Shown piece after piece: positions 1 through 7,743 of a DNA stretch of 64,000 bases. The stretch's first letter is position 1. Every line of letters begins with the position of its first letter. The notes below the pieces were generated by a model. That model made no database searches and was not told the origin of the DNA. It saw only the letters and a program-made list of their open reading frames with translations. Origin of the DNA: Bacillus solitudinis (GTDB lineage Bacteria; Bacillota; Bacilli; Bacillales; Bacillaceae_D); the NCBI RefSeq assembly GCF_002797395.1, contig NZ_KZ454943.1, positions 2,651,871-2,715,870 on the forward strand, written 5' to 3'. The position numbers were made by a program, and so were the translations under genes.

Positions 1-81
1 CAAGACAAAGCTACTTGGTCTGCTCCTGCGTGCTGCGCTACTCGTCGCAAGCTAGCAAGGAAGTATAATCAGGTCGTAAGC

Positions 82-197
82 TTGGTGGCGATAGCGAAGA
101 GGTCACACCCGTTCCCATGCCGAACACGGTCGTTAAGCTCTTCAGCGCCAATGGTAGTTGGGGGCTTCCCCCTGCGAGAGTAGGACGTTGCCAGGCG
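82..197 (+). rRNA. rrf: 5S ribosomal RNA
   Basis: About 116 nt with the usual 5S landmarks: a TTGGTGGCG-type 5' end, the conserved CACACCCGTTCCCATGCCGAACAC-type loop around 104-128, and a 3' end near GCCAGGC that pairs with the 5' end. It lies directly before a tRNA array, as at the end of a Bacillus rRNA operon. Bases 1-81 are probably the 23S-5S spacer. Ends are approximate to a few bases. Confidence 0.95.
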
Positions 198-210
198 AAA
201 TTTTATTTAT

Positions 211-285
211 TCCACAGTAGCTCAGTGGTAGAGCTATCGGCTGTTAACCGATCGGTCGTAGGTTCGAGTCCTACCTGTGGAGCCA
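211..285 (+). tRNA. tRNA-Asn (GTT)
   Basis: Cloverleaf with acceptor stem TCCACAG/CTGTGGA, anticodon GTT at 243-245, a GGTTCGAGTC T-arm and an encoded CCA end. First tRNA after the 5S gene. Confidence 0.97.
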
Positions 286-289
286 ATAC

Positions 290-383
290 GGAGAGCTGTC
301 CGAGCTGGCCGAAGGAGCACGATTGGAAATCGTGTAGGCGGCGTAAAACCGTCTCGAGGGTTCGAATCCCTCGCTCTCCGCCA
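290..383 (+). tRNA. tRNA-Ser (GGA)
   Basis: Long variable arm typical of serine tRNAs, acceptor GGAGAGC/GCTCTCC, anticodon GGA at 325-327, encoded CCA. Confidence 0.96.
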
Positions 384-402
384 GAGTCCTTTTTTAAAAA
401 AT

Positions 403-477
403 GGCCCGTTGGTCAAGCGGTTAAGACACCGCCCTTTCACGGCGGTATCACGGGTTCGATTCCCGTACGGGTCACCA
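403..477 (+). tRNA. tRNA-Glu (TTC)
   Basis: Acceptor GGCCCGT pairs with ACGGGTC. The anticodon loop CTTTCAC gives TTC at 436-438. CCA is encoded. Confidence 0.96.
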
Positions 478-496
478 TTTTTTCAAAAATAAGTAT

Positions 497-572
497 GGAG
501 GATTAGCTCAGCTGGGAGAGCACCTGCCTTACAAGCAGGGGGTCGGCGGTTCGAACCCGTCATCCTCCACCA
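497..572 (+). tRNA. tRNA-Val (TAC)
   Basis: Acceptor GGAGGAT/ATCCTCC, anticodon TAC at 530-532, encoded CCA. Confidence 0.96.
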
Positions 573-589
573 TATCTATTCAATAACGT

Positions 590-663
<74 letters not shown>

Positions 664-670
664 TTAAATT

Positions 671-747
671 GGTCCGGTAGTTCAGTTGGTTAGAATGCCT
701 GCCTGTCACGCAGGAGGTCGCGGGTTCGAGTCCCGTCCGGACCGCCA
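671..747 (+). tRNA. tRNA-Asp (GTC)
   Basis: Acceptor GGTCCGG/CCGGACC, anticodon GTC at 705-707, encoded CCA. Confidence 0.96.
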
Positions 748-775
748 TTTTTAAAATATATAGTTTTAGTATTAT

Positions 776-851
776 GGCTTGGTAGCTCAGTCGGTAGAGC
801 AATGGACTGAAAATCCATGTGTCGGCGGTTCGATTCCGTCCCAAGCCACCA
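776..851 (+). tRNA. tRNA-Phe (GAA)
   Basis: Acceptor GGCTTGG/CCAAGCC, anticodon GAA at 809-811, encoded CCA. Confidence 0.96.
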
Positions 852-857
852 TCTTAT

Positions 858-930
<73 letters not shown>

Positions 931-963
931 TCGTACTTATACCTTGAAACCAAAAGTTACCTA

Positions 964-992
964 TTGACTAAAAGTTTCATATTGTGTATTAT
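964..992 (+). promoter_or_regulatory. Internal promoter within the tRNA array
   Basis: TTGACT (964-969), a 17-base spacer, then TATTAT (987-992), in the only long spacer of the array (931-1007). This fits a vegetative sigma-A promoter for the tRNA-Tyr to tRNA-Leu half. Seen by pattern only. Confidence 0.65.
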
Positions 993-1007
993 AAGTATTG
1001 TTCCTTT

Positions 1008-1091
1008 GGAGGGGTAGCGAAGTGGCTAAACGCGGCGGACTGTAAATCCGCTCCTTTGGGTTCGGCGGTTCGAATCCGTCCCCCTCCACCA
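1008..1091 (+). tRNA. tRNA-Tyr (GTA)
   Basis: Long variable arm, acceptor GGAGGGG/CCCCTCC, anticodon GTA at 1042-1044, encoded CCA. Confidence 0.96.
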
Positions 1092-1100
1092 TTTGTACTT

Positions 1101-1174
1101 AGGGGTATAGTTTAAAGGTAGAACAAAGGTCTCCAAAACCTTCGGTGTGGGTTCAATTCCTACTACCCCTGCCA
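1101..1174 (+). tRNA. tRNA-Trp (CCA)
   Basis: Acceptor AGGGGTA/TACCCCT, anticodon CCA at 1133-1135, encoded 3' CCA. Confidence 0.96.
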
Positions 1175-1184
1175 ATTATATTAT

Positions 1185-1261
1185 GGCGATTGTGGCGAAG
1201 TGGTTAACGCACCGGATTGTGATTCCGGCATTCGTGGGTTCAATTCCCATCAGTCGCCCCA
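1185..1261 (+). tRNA. tRNA-His (GTG)
   Basis: Anticodon GTG at 1219-1221. An extra 5' G (-1) faces C73, the histidine tRNA identity mark. Encoded CCA at 1259-1261. Confidence 0.95.
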
Positions 1262-1271
1262 TTTTAATTAT

Positions 1272-1343
1272 TGGGCTATCGCCAAGCGGTAAGGCAACGG
1301 ATTTTGATTCCGTCATGCGTTGGTTCGAATCCAGCTAGCCCAG
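1272..1343 (+). tRNA. tRNA-Gln (TTG)
   Basis: Acceptor TGGGCTA/TAGCCCA, anticodon TTG at 1304-1306. CCA is not encoded (GCTT follows). Confidence 0.95.
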
Positions 1344-1351
1344 CTTTATAA

Positions 1352-1426
1352 GCGGAAGTAGTTCAGTGGTAGAACACCACCTTGCCAAGGTGGGGGTCGC
1401 GAGTTCGAATCTCGTCTTCCGCTCCA
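1352..1426 (+). tRNA. tRNA-Gly (GCC)
   Basis: Acceptor GCGGAAG/CTTCCGC, anticodon GCC at 1384-1386, encoded CCA. Confidence 0.96.
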
Positions 1427-1445
1427 TTTTTTTGTCTGTTATAAT

Positions 1446-1519
1446 GGCGGCATAGCCAAGTGGTAAGGCACGGGTCTGCAAAACCCTTATCCCCGGTTCA
1501 AATCCGGGTGCCGCCTCCA
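1446..1519 (+). tRNA. tRNA-Cys (GCA)
   Basis: Acceptor GGCGGCA/TGCCGCC, anticodon GCA at 1478-1480, encoded CCA. Confidence 0.96.
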
Positions 1520-1534
1520 TTATTTTTTTGCCGT

Positions 1535-1623
1535 GCCGGGGTGGTGGAATTGGCAGACACACAGGACTTAAAATCCTGCGGTAGGTGACTATCGTGCCGG
1601 TTCAAGTCCGGCCCTCGGCACCA
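1535..1623 (+). tRNA. tRNA-Leu (TAA)
   Basis: Class II tRNA with a long variable arm, anticodon TAA at 1569-1571, encoded CCA. Confidence 0.95.
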
Positions 1624-1636
1624 TTATTTTAATATT

Positions 1637-1713
1637 GCGCCCTTAGCTCAGCTGGATAGAGTGTTTGACTACGAATCAAAAGGTCGGGAGTTCGAATCTC
1701 TCAGGGCGCGCCA
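1637..1713 (+). tRNA. tRNA-Arg (ACG)
   Basis: Acceptor GCGCCCT/AGGGCGC, anticodon ACG at 1671-1673, encoded CCA. It sits between the two leucine tRNAs, where the remembered B. subtilis trnD order has none. Confidence 0.95.
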
Positions 1714-1719
1714 TTTTTT

Positions 1720-1801
1720 GCCGGTGTGGCGGAATTGGCAGACGCGCACGACTCAAAATCGTGTTCCTTCTGGAGTGCCGGTTCGACCCCGGCCACCGGT
1801 A
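1720..1801 (+). tRNA. tRNA-Leu (CAA)
   Basis: Class II tRNA, acceptor GCCGGTG/CACCGGT with a terminal G-T pair, anticodon CAA at 1754-1756. CCA is not encoded. Last tRNA of the array. Confidence 0.93.
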
Positions 1802-1823
1802 TTTGAAAGTCAGTAATGACAAC

Positions 1824-1850
1824 AAATCGCTTAATTTGAGCGATTTTTTT
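1824..1850 (+). terminator. Terminator of the rRNA/tRNA operon
   Basis: Stem AAATCGCT (1824-1831) with AGCGATTT (1839-1846), running into a T tract. Confidence 0.85.
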
Positions 1851-1943
1851 ATTTGTCTAAAAACGTATATATGGCTTAAAGAAATTTTGAACAATAGGTA
1901 TAAAAATTACTATGACCATAAGAATATGGCCACTATAACATCA

Positions 1944-1998
1944 GAAAGGACAGCTATCCGCATGAAAGCTTATGCTTGATAACTGTCCTTTCCTTTTT
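1944..1998 (+). terminator. Hairpin with T tract upstream of hemY/cgoX
   Basis: GAAAGGACAG (1944-1953) pairs with CTGTCCTTTC (1983-1992). Inner pairs TATC/GATA and GCAT/ATGC lengthen the stem, and CTTTTT follows. A TATAAT (2003-2008) comes just after, so this may be a second terminator or a leader element of the next gene. Confidence 0.5.
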
Positions 1999-2038
1999 AG
2001 GTTATAATTGAGGAATCAGTTAGTTAGGAGTGAAAACA

Positions 2039-3439
2039 TTGAAAACCATTGTAATAATCGGCGGAGGCATTACAGGATTAACTACGATGCACTATTTACA
2101 AAAGATAAAAGCAGAGCATAATCTAGATATCGAGTTAATCCTTTTAGAGAAAAATGATTACTTAGGTGGGAAAATACACACGGTTAAGCATGGAGAATTC
2201 ATCATGGAAACTGGAGCGGATTCAATCGTTGCACGAAATGAAAGTGTCATGCCCCTAGTGAATGATTTAGGCTTAGAAGATGAGGTTACTTTTAATGCCA
2301 CAGGTATTTCATATATTTATTCAAACGACAAATTGCATCCTATTCCGAAGGATACCTTTTTTGGAATTCCAACAAGTAAAGAATCTTTGTTTAGTAGTAC
2401 GTTAATCTCTGAAGAAGGGAAACGTGTTGCATTAAAAGATTTTGAAACAGAAAATAAGTATTTTACCAAGGAAAGTTCTATTGGAGAATTTTTGGAATGT
2501 TTTCTGGGTGAAGAATTAGTTGAAAAGCAAATAGCACCTGTTATCTCAGGGGTCTATTCAGGTGGGCTAGACAAACTCACACTTGCTTCTACACTTCCAT
2601 ATTTGCTTGAGTATAAAAATAAATACGGTAGCATAATGAAAGGATTATCTTTAAACATAGAAAAATTTCAAGCTGCAAACAATAAAAAATTTCTGTCGTT
2701 TACTAACGGATTATCAACAATTATTACGAAGATCGAAGAAAATCTGAAAGAGTCTTCCATAGTAAAAGGCGTTACGATTACAGATATTAGCAAAAGTAAT
2801 GATAAGTATGAGATTTTACTTTCAAAACATCGCCCAATCCAAGCAGATTACGTGGTTTTATCCACTCCACATCATATTTCTCAGAGCTTATTAAAAGATA
2901 GAGAATTGGATAAAGACTTTAATAAATTAACAAACTCTTCAATGATTAGCATTTATCTTGGATTTGATATTCCAGATGAACAGCTTCCTGCTGATGGCAC
3001 TGGTTTCATTGTTTCAAAAAATAATCATATTCATTGTGACGCTTGCACATGGACGAGCAGAAAATGGGCACATACCTCAGATAAGGGTAATTTATTAGTC
3101 AGACTGTTTTATAAAAGTTCAAATCCATCCTTTGCTTCATTGAAGGATATGGACCAGAACGAATTTATTCAAGTTGCTTTAATGGATATTGAAAAAAGTT
3201 TAGGGATAGAAGGAAAACCCCGTGCTGTTCAAGTAACAAATTGGGATAATTTGATGCCAAATTACCATCTAGAGCATAATAAGGCGATTCGCTCCTTAAG
3301 TAAAAAAATGTCTTCTCTTTTCCCTAATGTAACTTTATCAGGTTCTTCTTATCATGGAGTTGGAATAGGAGCATGTATTAAAAATGGCAAAGAGACTGCC
3401 GAAGAGATTGGAAATAAATTATTAAGCGAAAATAGATAA
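2039..3439 (+). CDS. hemY: Coproporphyrinogen III oxidase (HemY/CgoX)
   Basis: An FAD enzyme oxidising coproporphyrinogen III (in older naming protoporphyrinogen IX) to the porphyrin in the heme pathway of Gram-positive bacteria. The N-terminus has the dinucleotide-binding motif GGGITG (residues 8-13), followed by a LEKNDYLGGK segment and a METGADS motif typical of the PPOX family. The C-terminus has the GVGIGACIKNGKETAE motif of flavin amine oxidases. At 466 residues it is close to the roughly 470 of B. subtilis HemY. TTG at 2039 is chosen because AGGAG (2026-2030) lies eight bases upstream; the GTG at 2030 would overlap that site. It stands alone here, without hemE or hemH. Confidence 0.9.
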   Translation: MKTIVIIGGGITGLTTMHYLQKIKAEHNLDIELILLEKNDYLGGKIHTVKHGEFIMETGADSIVARNESVMPLVNDLGLEDEVTFNATGISYIYSNDKLHPIPKDTFFGIPTSKESLFSSTLISEEGKRVALKDFETENKYFTKESSIGEFLECFLGEELVEKQIAPVISGVYSGGLDKLTLASTLPYLLEYKNKYGSIMKGLSLNIEKFQAANNKKFLSFTNGLSTIITKIEENLKESSIVKGVTITDISKSNDKYEILLSKHRPIQADYVVLSTPHHISQSLLKDRELDKDFNKLTNSSMISIYLGFDIPDEQLPADGTGFIVSKNNHIHCDACTWTSRKWAHTSDKGNLLVRLFYKSSNPSFASLKDMDQNEFIQVALMDIEKSLGIEGKPRAVQVTNWDNLMPNYHLEHNKAIRSLSKKMSSLFPNVTLSGSSYHGVGIGACIKNGKETAEEIGNKLLSENR

Positions 3440-3455
3440 TATAGTAATTAATAAA

Positions 3456-3490
3456 AAAAGGCAACTTGCTTAGAAGCAGGTTGCCTTATT
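3456..3490 (+). terminator. Terminator after hemY
   Basis: AAGGCAACTTGCTT pairs with AAGCAGGTTGCCTT around a two-base loop. The flanking A and T runs would let it work on both strands. Confidence 0.8.
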
Positions 3491-3528
3491 CTTATAGGGT
3501 TGGATTTGTATCGCTCACTTCTAATTAA

Positions 3529-3603
3529 TTATTTAAATAACACATGGTATGTTAAGAACATCATTGATAGAATACCTGGGTTTTTCAGCTTTTTATTTGT
3601 CAT
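3529..3603 (-). CDS. 24-residue hydrophobic microprotein candidate
   Basis: A minus-strand frame starting at ATG (3603) and ending at TAA (3529). It has a strong AGGAGGG site seven bases upstream of the start. The peptide begins MTNKKLKNPG and ends in a short hydrophobic stretch, LSMMFLTYHVLFK. I do not recognise a family. The strong ribosome binding site and basic-then-hydrophobic layout suggest a real small membrane peptide, but at this length chance is possible. Confidence 0.45.
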   Translation of the reverse strand: MTNKKLKNPGILSMMFLTYHVLFK

Positions 3604-3751
3604 GTGAATGCCCTCCTACTTGGTTTCTATTGGTTAATTAAATAATAACATGCTTTAAAATCACTGTAAGTGAGTGCGGTAGATTATATAACGAATAATA
3701 TAGGTATCTAATATATACCTTTAGATAAATAACATTTAATAAGAAAAAAAG

Positions 3752-3781
3752 TTGAGAATCACTTTGCCCTACGTATATAAT
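3752..3781 (+). promoter_or_regulatory. Promoter of the ABC exporter
   Basis: TTGAGA (3752-3757), an 18-base spacer and TATAAT (3776-3781), about 50 bases before the start codon at 3832. Confidence 0.65.
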
Positions 3782-3800
3782 AAAAATGATTATCATTATT
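3782..3800 (+). promoter_or_regulatory. Fur box overlapping the ABC exporter start region
   Basis: AATGATTATCATTATT at 3785-3800 matches 14 of 16 positions of the inner part of the Fur consensus (GATAATGATAATCATTATC), and 15 of 19 over the full length. It begins right after the -10 element, where a repressor would block initiation. Iron-dependent repression is inferred. Confidence 0.7.
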
Positions 3801-3831
3801 GTTTGTGACAGATAGAAAGAAGGAATAAATC

Positions 3832-5550
3832 ATGATTCGGCGTTTCTTTTCATACTACAAGCCCTATAAAGGGTTATTTTATTTGGATTTTTCTTGTGCG
3901 GTTGTCGCGGGACTTTTGGAACTAGGTTTTCCACTTGTGGTTAATATTTTTATTGACCGGCTCTTACCGAGTGAAAATTGGACGCTTATTACATGGGCGT
4001 GTATTGGCCTACTTGTTCTGTATATGGTGAATGCTGGTCTACAGTATGTGGTGACATATTGGGGACATATGCTTGGTATTAATATTGAAACAGATATGCG
4101 CAAGAAGCTATTTGACCATGTTCAAAAGCTCTCTTTTCGGTATTTTGATAACCATAAAACGGGGCATCTTATGTCGAGGCTAACAAATGATTTAATGGAA
4201 ATTGGTGAGGTTGCCCATCATGGTCCAGAAGATGTATTTCTAGCATTTATGACTTTGTTTGGTGCGTTCTTTGTGATGCTTTATATTAACTGGAAGATGG
4301 CCTTGTTAACATTTTTCGTTATTCCATTTTTGATTTGGTTGGCGGTTTATTTTAATAAGAAAATGACGGGCGCTTTCCGGAAACTATTTACGGATATTGC
4401 TGATTTTAATGCAAGGGTTGAAAATAATGTTGGGGGCATTCGAGTGGTCCAAGCATTTGGAAATGAAGAATATGAAAAAGCTCAATTTGCAGTGAATAAC
4501 CAACGTTTCCGTTTAACGAAATTATTTTCTTATAAAATCATGGCGCAAAGTTCATCATTTAGCTATATGCTGATGAGACTTGTTTCTCTGTTTGTACTCG
4601 TGTGTGGCACGTATTTTGTCATTCAAGGTGAATTATCCTACGGTGAATTTATCGGATTTGTCCTATTAACAACAGTTTTATTTCGCCCTATTGAAAAAAT
4701 TAACGCTGTTATTGAAAGCTATCCGAAGGGGATTGCTGGTTTTAAGCGCTATACAGAATTAATTGACATTGAACCCGATGTTGCCGATGCACCTGATGCT
4801 GTTGAAGTTGAACACCTAAAGGGGGATATTCACTATGATAAGGTTTCGTTTGGCTATGAAAATGAGAGCTCCATATTAGATAATATTCACCTTAGCATTA
4901 ATGCAGGAGAGACCATTGCTTTTGTAGGTCCATCCGGTGCTGGTAAAACAACGTTATGCAGTCTGTTACCAAGGTTTTACGAGGTAACTGGTGGTAGTAT
5001 TAGCGTGGATGGAATGGATATTCGTAAACTTAAGATGTCGTCTCTGCGCAAACAAATTGGCATTGTACAGCAAGATGTCTTTCTCTTTTCAGGGACTTTG
5101 CGAGAGAATATCGCATACGGAAAACTAGGGGCCAGTGAGGGTGAAATTTGGGAAGCAGCGAAGCAAGCACAGCTTGAGGAATTAATATTGTCACAACCAG
5201 AGGGTCTTGATACCGTAATTGGCGAGCGAGGAGTAAAGCTTTCTGGTGGGCAGAAACAGCGGCTGGCGATTGCCAGGATGTTTCTTAAAAACCCTCCGAT
5301 TCTCATTTTGGATGAAGCGACATCTGCCCTTGATACTGAAACGGAGCTAGCTATTCAGCAATCACTTCGAGAATTATCTGAAGGACGGACAACTCTTGTT
5401 ATTGCACATCGTCTTGCAACGATTAAGGATGCAGATAAAATTGTTGTTGTTACAAAGGAAGGTATTAGCGAGCAAGGTAGTCATGAAGAGCTGCTCGCAA
5501 GGGATGGTGCATATCGTAAATTATACCGTGCCCAGTTTGCGATAAAGTGA
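3832..5550 (+). CDS. ABC exporter, fused membrane and ATPase domains
   Basis: A 572-residue half-transporter expected to form a homodimeric exporter in the cell membrane. The first 300 or so residues hold about six membrane segments (ABC_membrane type). The ATPase domain has Walker A GPSGAGKTT at 366-374, signature LSGGQKQR at 470-477, and Walker B ILILDEAT ending near 496. It is monocistronic, with a Fur-box promoter upstream and a hairpin downstream. The substrate cannot be read from sequence. The Fur box suggests a role in iron limitation, such as siderophore or heme-related export, but that is inference from regulation only. Confidence 0.85.
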   Translation: MIRRFFSYYKPYKGLFYLDFSCAVVAGLLELGFPLVVNIFIDRLLPSENWTLITWACIGLLVLYMVNAGLQYVVTYWGHMLGINIETDMRKKLFDHVQKLSFRYFDNHKTGHLMSRLTNDLMEIGEVAHHGPEDVFLAFMTLFGAFFVMLYINWKMALLTFFVIPFLIWLAVYFNKKMTGAFRKLFTDIADFNARVENNVGGIRVVQAFGNEEYEKAQFAVNNQRFRLTKLFSYKIMAQSSSFSYMLMRLVSLFVLVCGTYFVIQGELSYGEFIGFVLLTTVLFRPIEKINAVIESYPKGIAGFKRYTELIDIEPDVADAPDAVEVEHLKGDIHYDKVSFGYENESSILDNIHLSINAGETIAFVGPSGAGKTTLCSLLPRFYEVTGGSISVDGMDIRKLKMSSLRKQIGIVQQDVFLFSGTLRENIAYGKLGASEGEIWEAAKQAQLEELILSQPEGLDTVIGERGVKLSGGQKQRLAIARMFLKNPPILILDEATSALDTETELAIQQSLRELSEGRTTLVIAHRLATIKDADKIVVVTKEGISEQGSHEELLARDGAYRKLYRAQFAIK

Positions 5551-5561
5551 GGAATCAATTC

Positions 5562-5604
5562 GAAGTTGTTTCTGTTTGTTTTTAAATAGAGGCAACTTCT
5601 TTTT
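5562..5604 (+). terminator. Terminator after the ABC exporter
   Basis: GAAGTTG (5562-5568) pairs with CAACTTC (5593-5599) across a long loop, followed by five T. Confidence 0.55.
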
Positions 5605-5661
5605 AAGTTAAATTCATAATTTTGAAGGTTTATGATAGGTATGTAAAGAAGAGATTATTAT

Positions 5662-5675
5662 TGTAAGCGCTATAT
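5662..5675 (+). promoter_or_regulatory. cre-like site upstream of an AraC regulator
   Basis: TGTAAGCGCTATAT agrees with 12 of 14 positions of the CcpA consensus TGWAANCGNTNWCA; the final CA is missing. It lies 36 bases before the start codon at 5711. Catabolite control is possible but not secure. Confidence 0.35.
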
Positions 5676-5710
5676 ATACCAGATTAAGAGGATGAGAGGA
5701 ATGATAAATT

Positions 5711-6592
5711 ATGAGTAATGTAGTTCAAGGTGAATTACTTGATAGGGACCTTCATCCAACTGTTATGGCGTATTATTTTAAGCAATGGCTGGACTTTCAG
5801 ATGGATAACCATACTCATGATGGAATTGAAATCATGTATGTCATTTGTGGGACAAGTAAAGTGACGATTAACGAGGAATCATTTGAAATGAAAAAAGGCG
5901 ACCTTGTTATCTTAGATGCGACCATTCCTCACCGGCTACATGTTGAAAAAAACTCCCCATGCCGAATGTTAAATGTAGAATTTATTTTTACCAATAGGGA
6001 ATCTGCATTTCCCTCTATACGTGAATTAGCGAAAGAGGCTGGTGAGATTGCTACATTATTTGGTCCTCAATTAACTTACTTCGTAACAAAGGATACAAAT
6101 GATATTTTCGTCACGTTGAAAAGTTTAGTTCTTGAACTCGACCGCAGACAATCAAATCAACAGATGATGATCCAACTATTGCTTGCTGAATTATTAATTC
6201 GTATTGCACGTTTGGTAGATGAAAAAGAAAAGATGATTCAACAGCCATCTGATTTATATGTCAAAAAAACAATTGATTACATTCATCAAAATTACGATTG
6301 TGAGATTCAAGTTAAGGATATCGCGGCTGCGGTTAATTTACACTCGGGCTATTTACATCGTATTTTCAAAGCAAATGTAGGGCAGACAATTATGGAATAC
6401 TTAACTGAGCTAAGGATGTCCAGGGCAAAGATGCTTTTAATGAATACAGATATTCCAATTATTGAAATATCTGATTATGTAGGGATAAACAGTCGGCAAT
6501 ATTTCAGTACAGTGTTCAAAAAGTATACAGGAAAGACACCAAATGATTTCCGAAAAGAAGTGAATGTTGAGAAGCGAAAGCCAGCATATTAA
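5711..6592 (+). CDS. AraC-family transcriptional regulator with cupin sensor
   Basis: A 293-residue regulator. Residues 20-90 form a cupin-like AraC ligand domain (HTHDGIEIMYVICG, then KKGDLVILDATIPH). Residues about 185-285 carry the double helix-turn-helix AraC domain, ending in the family signature around SRQYFSTVFKKYTGKTPNDF. Such proteins usually sense sugars or oligosaccharides in the cytoplasm. No obvious target adjoins it: upstream is an iron-type ABC exporter and downstream are convergent small genes. The start has a GAGGAATG-type site about 11 bases upstream. Confidence 0.85.
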   Translation: MSNVVQGELLDRDLHPTVMAYYFKQWLDFQMDNHTHDGIEIMYVICGTSKVTINEESFEMKKGDLVILDATIPHRLHVEKNSPCRMLNVEFIFTNRESAFPSIRELAKEAGEIATLFGPQLTYFVTKDTNDIFVTLKSLVLELDRRQSNQQMMIQLLLAELLIRIARLVDEKEKMIQQPSDLYVKKTIDYIHQNYDCEIQVKDIAAAVNLHSGYLHRIFKANVGQTIMEYLTELRMSRAKMLLMNTDIPIIEISDYVGINSRQYFSTVFKKYTGKTPNDFRKEVNVEKRKPAY

Positions 6593-6716
6593 AGAAGTGG
6601 GTTTAATACGAAGCTTTATCAGGTCTCAAGTCATTAGACAGAAAGTTGTACTTATTATCATCCTATAACTAAATACCCTCTGCAACTGACAAATTTTTAT
6701 GTAAAGAAGAAAAAAG

Positions 6717-7013
6717 TTAAAACCATTTTCTTCTTGAATTTAGTTGGGGATAATCGAATAGCTTAGGCTTACTTACAGCGATATTGTTATTAGTTGAGTT
6801 CCGTTTTTCCTTATCTCTATCTATTAAAGAATCAAGCTTTTGAATAGCCTTTTCTAGTTCTTCTTCATTTAAATCACCCCGTGCATATAAACTACATATT
6901 ATGCCATAAGCAATTGCTTTTGTATCAATGTCTACTTTTACTGTAAGGTCAACTTCTGAGTTTCCACTATGCCCCACCATTGTATTAATTTTGTTTTCTT
7001 CAGGTCCCTGCAT
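6717..7013 (-). CDS. Hypothetical 98-residue protein, SGNS-motif partner A
   Basis: Not recognised. It starts at ATG 7013 with AGGAGG well placed upstream. Residues about 15-32 read SGNSEVDLTVKVDIDTKA. The following helix-rich part (LNEEELEKAIQKLDSLIDRD) suggests a small alpha-helical tail. It is the second gene of a two-gene minus-strand unit; the upstream gene shares the SGNS..D....VD.D..A motif. A sigma-E-like promoter upstream of the pair hints at sporulation, possibly a coat or spore-associated protein. That is inference. Confidence 0.7.
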   Translation of the reverse strand: MQGPEENKINTMVGHSGNSEVDLTVKVDIDTKAIAYGIICSLYARGDLNEEELEKAIQKLDSLIDRDKEKRNSTNNNIAVSKPKLFDYPQLNSRRKWF

Positions 7014-7035
7014 ATTTTATCCTCCTAATATTGGA

Positions 7036-7063
7036 AAGGGATACTAGAAAGCTAGTATCCCTT
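7036..7063 (-). other. Perfect hairpin between the two SGNS genes
   Basis: AAGGGATACTAG (7036-7047) and CTAGTATCCCTT (7052-7063) form a 12-bp stem with a 4-base loop. No T tract follows on the coding strand, so it is more likely an mRNA stability or partial-termination element than a simple terminator. Confidence 0.7.
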
Positions 7064-7075
7064 ATTAGATGTTTC

Positions 7076-7387
7076 TTAAATGTCTAGTTCTTGATCTTGT
7101 TCTTGGTCTGAATCAGCATCTGATCTTGCACGTACTCTGGCTCGTGAGTCACTATCAACAGTTATATCTACATCCAACCTAGAGTTTCCACTATTAAAAA
7201 CTTTAGCTCGGGCGATACTTGTGTTTTTGTCTTTTAAACTAATATCATTTTCATTATCAAGATCATTATCAAGTCTAGAGTCTAGTTCCGTATCTACATC
7301 AACGTTACTGCGTACATTACTGTCAGCATTATTCCTTGAACCGCTTCTATTACCGAATACGTCTGGGTTTCTCCATACTCCACTCAT
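7076..7387 (-). CDS. Low-complexity Asp/Asn/Ser-rich protein, SGNS-motif partner B
   Basis: 103 residues, very rich in D, N, S and R, with a tandem acidic pattern (VDVDTELDSRLDNDLDNEND) and then FNSGNSRLDVDITVDSDS. A very strong AAAGGAGGGAG site precedes ATG 7387. It shares the SGNS..D....VD.D..A motif with the next gene on the strand, so the two may be related or interact. No catalytic motif or signal peptide is visible. A spore-layer protein is possible given the sigma-E-like promoter, but the family is unknown to me. Confidence 0.7.
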   Translation of the reverse strand: MSGVWRNPDVFGNRSGSRNNADSNVRSNVDVDTELDSRLDNDLDNENDISLKDKNTSIARAKVFNSGNSRLDVDITVDSDSRARVRARSDADSDQEQDQELDI

Positions 7388-7451
7388 TGTCTCCCTCCTT
7401 TCGAAATAGACTTAATATAATATATTCAAATTAACAATTTATGATTGGACA

Positions 7452-7480
7452 ACTGTATGAAGATACTAGCGTATTTATTA
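7452..7480 (-). promoter_or_regulatory. Possible sigma-E promoter for the SGNS gene pair
   Basis: On the minus strand, CATACAGT (7459 down to 7452) fits the sigma-E -10 consensus CATACANT. An ATAAA -35-like element (within 7474-7480) sits 14 bases upstream. Mother-cell expression during sporulation would follow if correct. Confidence 0.35.
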
Positions 7481-7484
7481 GAAG

Positions 7485-7743
7485 ATGGTTAGAAAACCAT
7501 TAGTATTTTTTTATATATTGTGATAAAGGAAACATATTCTTAGATTTATCTCCCTTCTATGTTGGGACTATGTGACCGAACTTCATTTAAAATAGAAACA
7601 TTCTGCACAAGAAATGAACTCGTTACAGTTTTATGATTGCAACGTATTAGATTAATTATTTGAAACATAATAAAACGTATTATTAAACAATAGTCGTTAC
7701 ACTATCCTAATTAATAAAATTTTGAAAGAGCAGGTGCTTCTAT
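7485..7743. other. Intergenic stretch, no gene seen
   Basis: AT-rich DNA before the methyltransferase. The only structure noted is ATGGTT/AACCAT (7485-7500) followed by a T run near 7506-7512, a terminator-like hairpin with no plus-strand gene before it. I see no coding potential on either strand. Confidence 0.5.
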
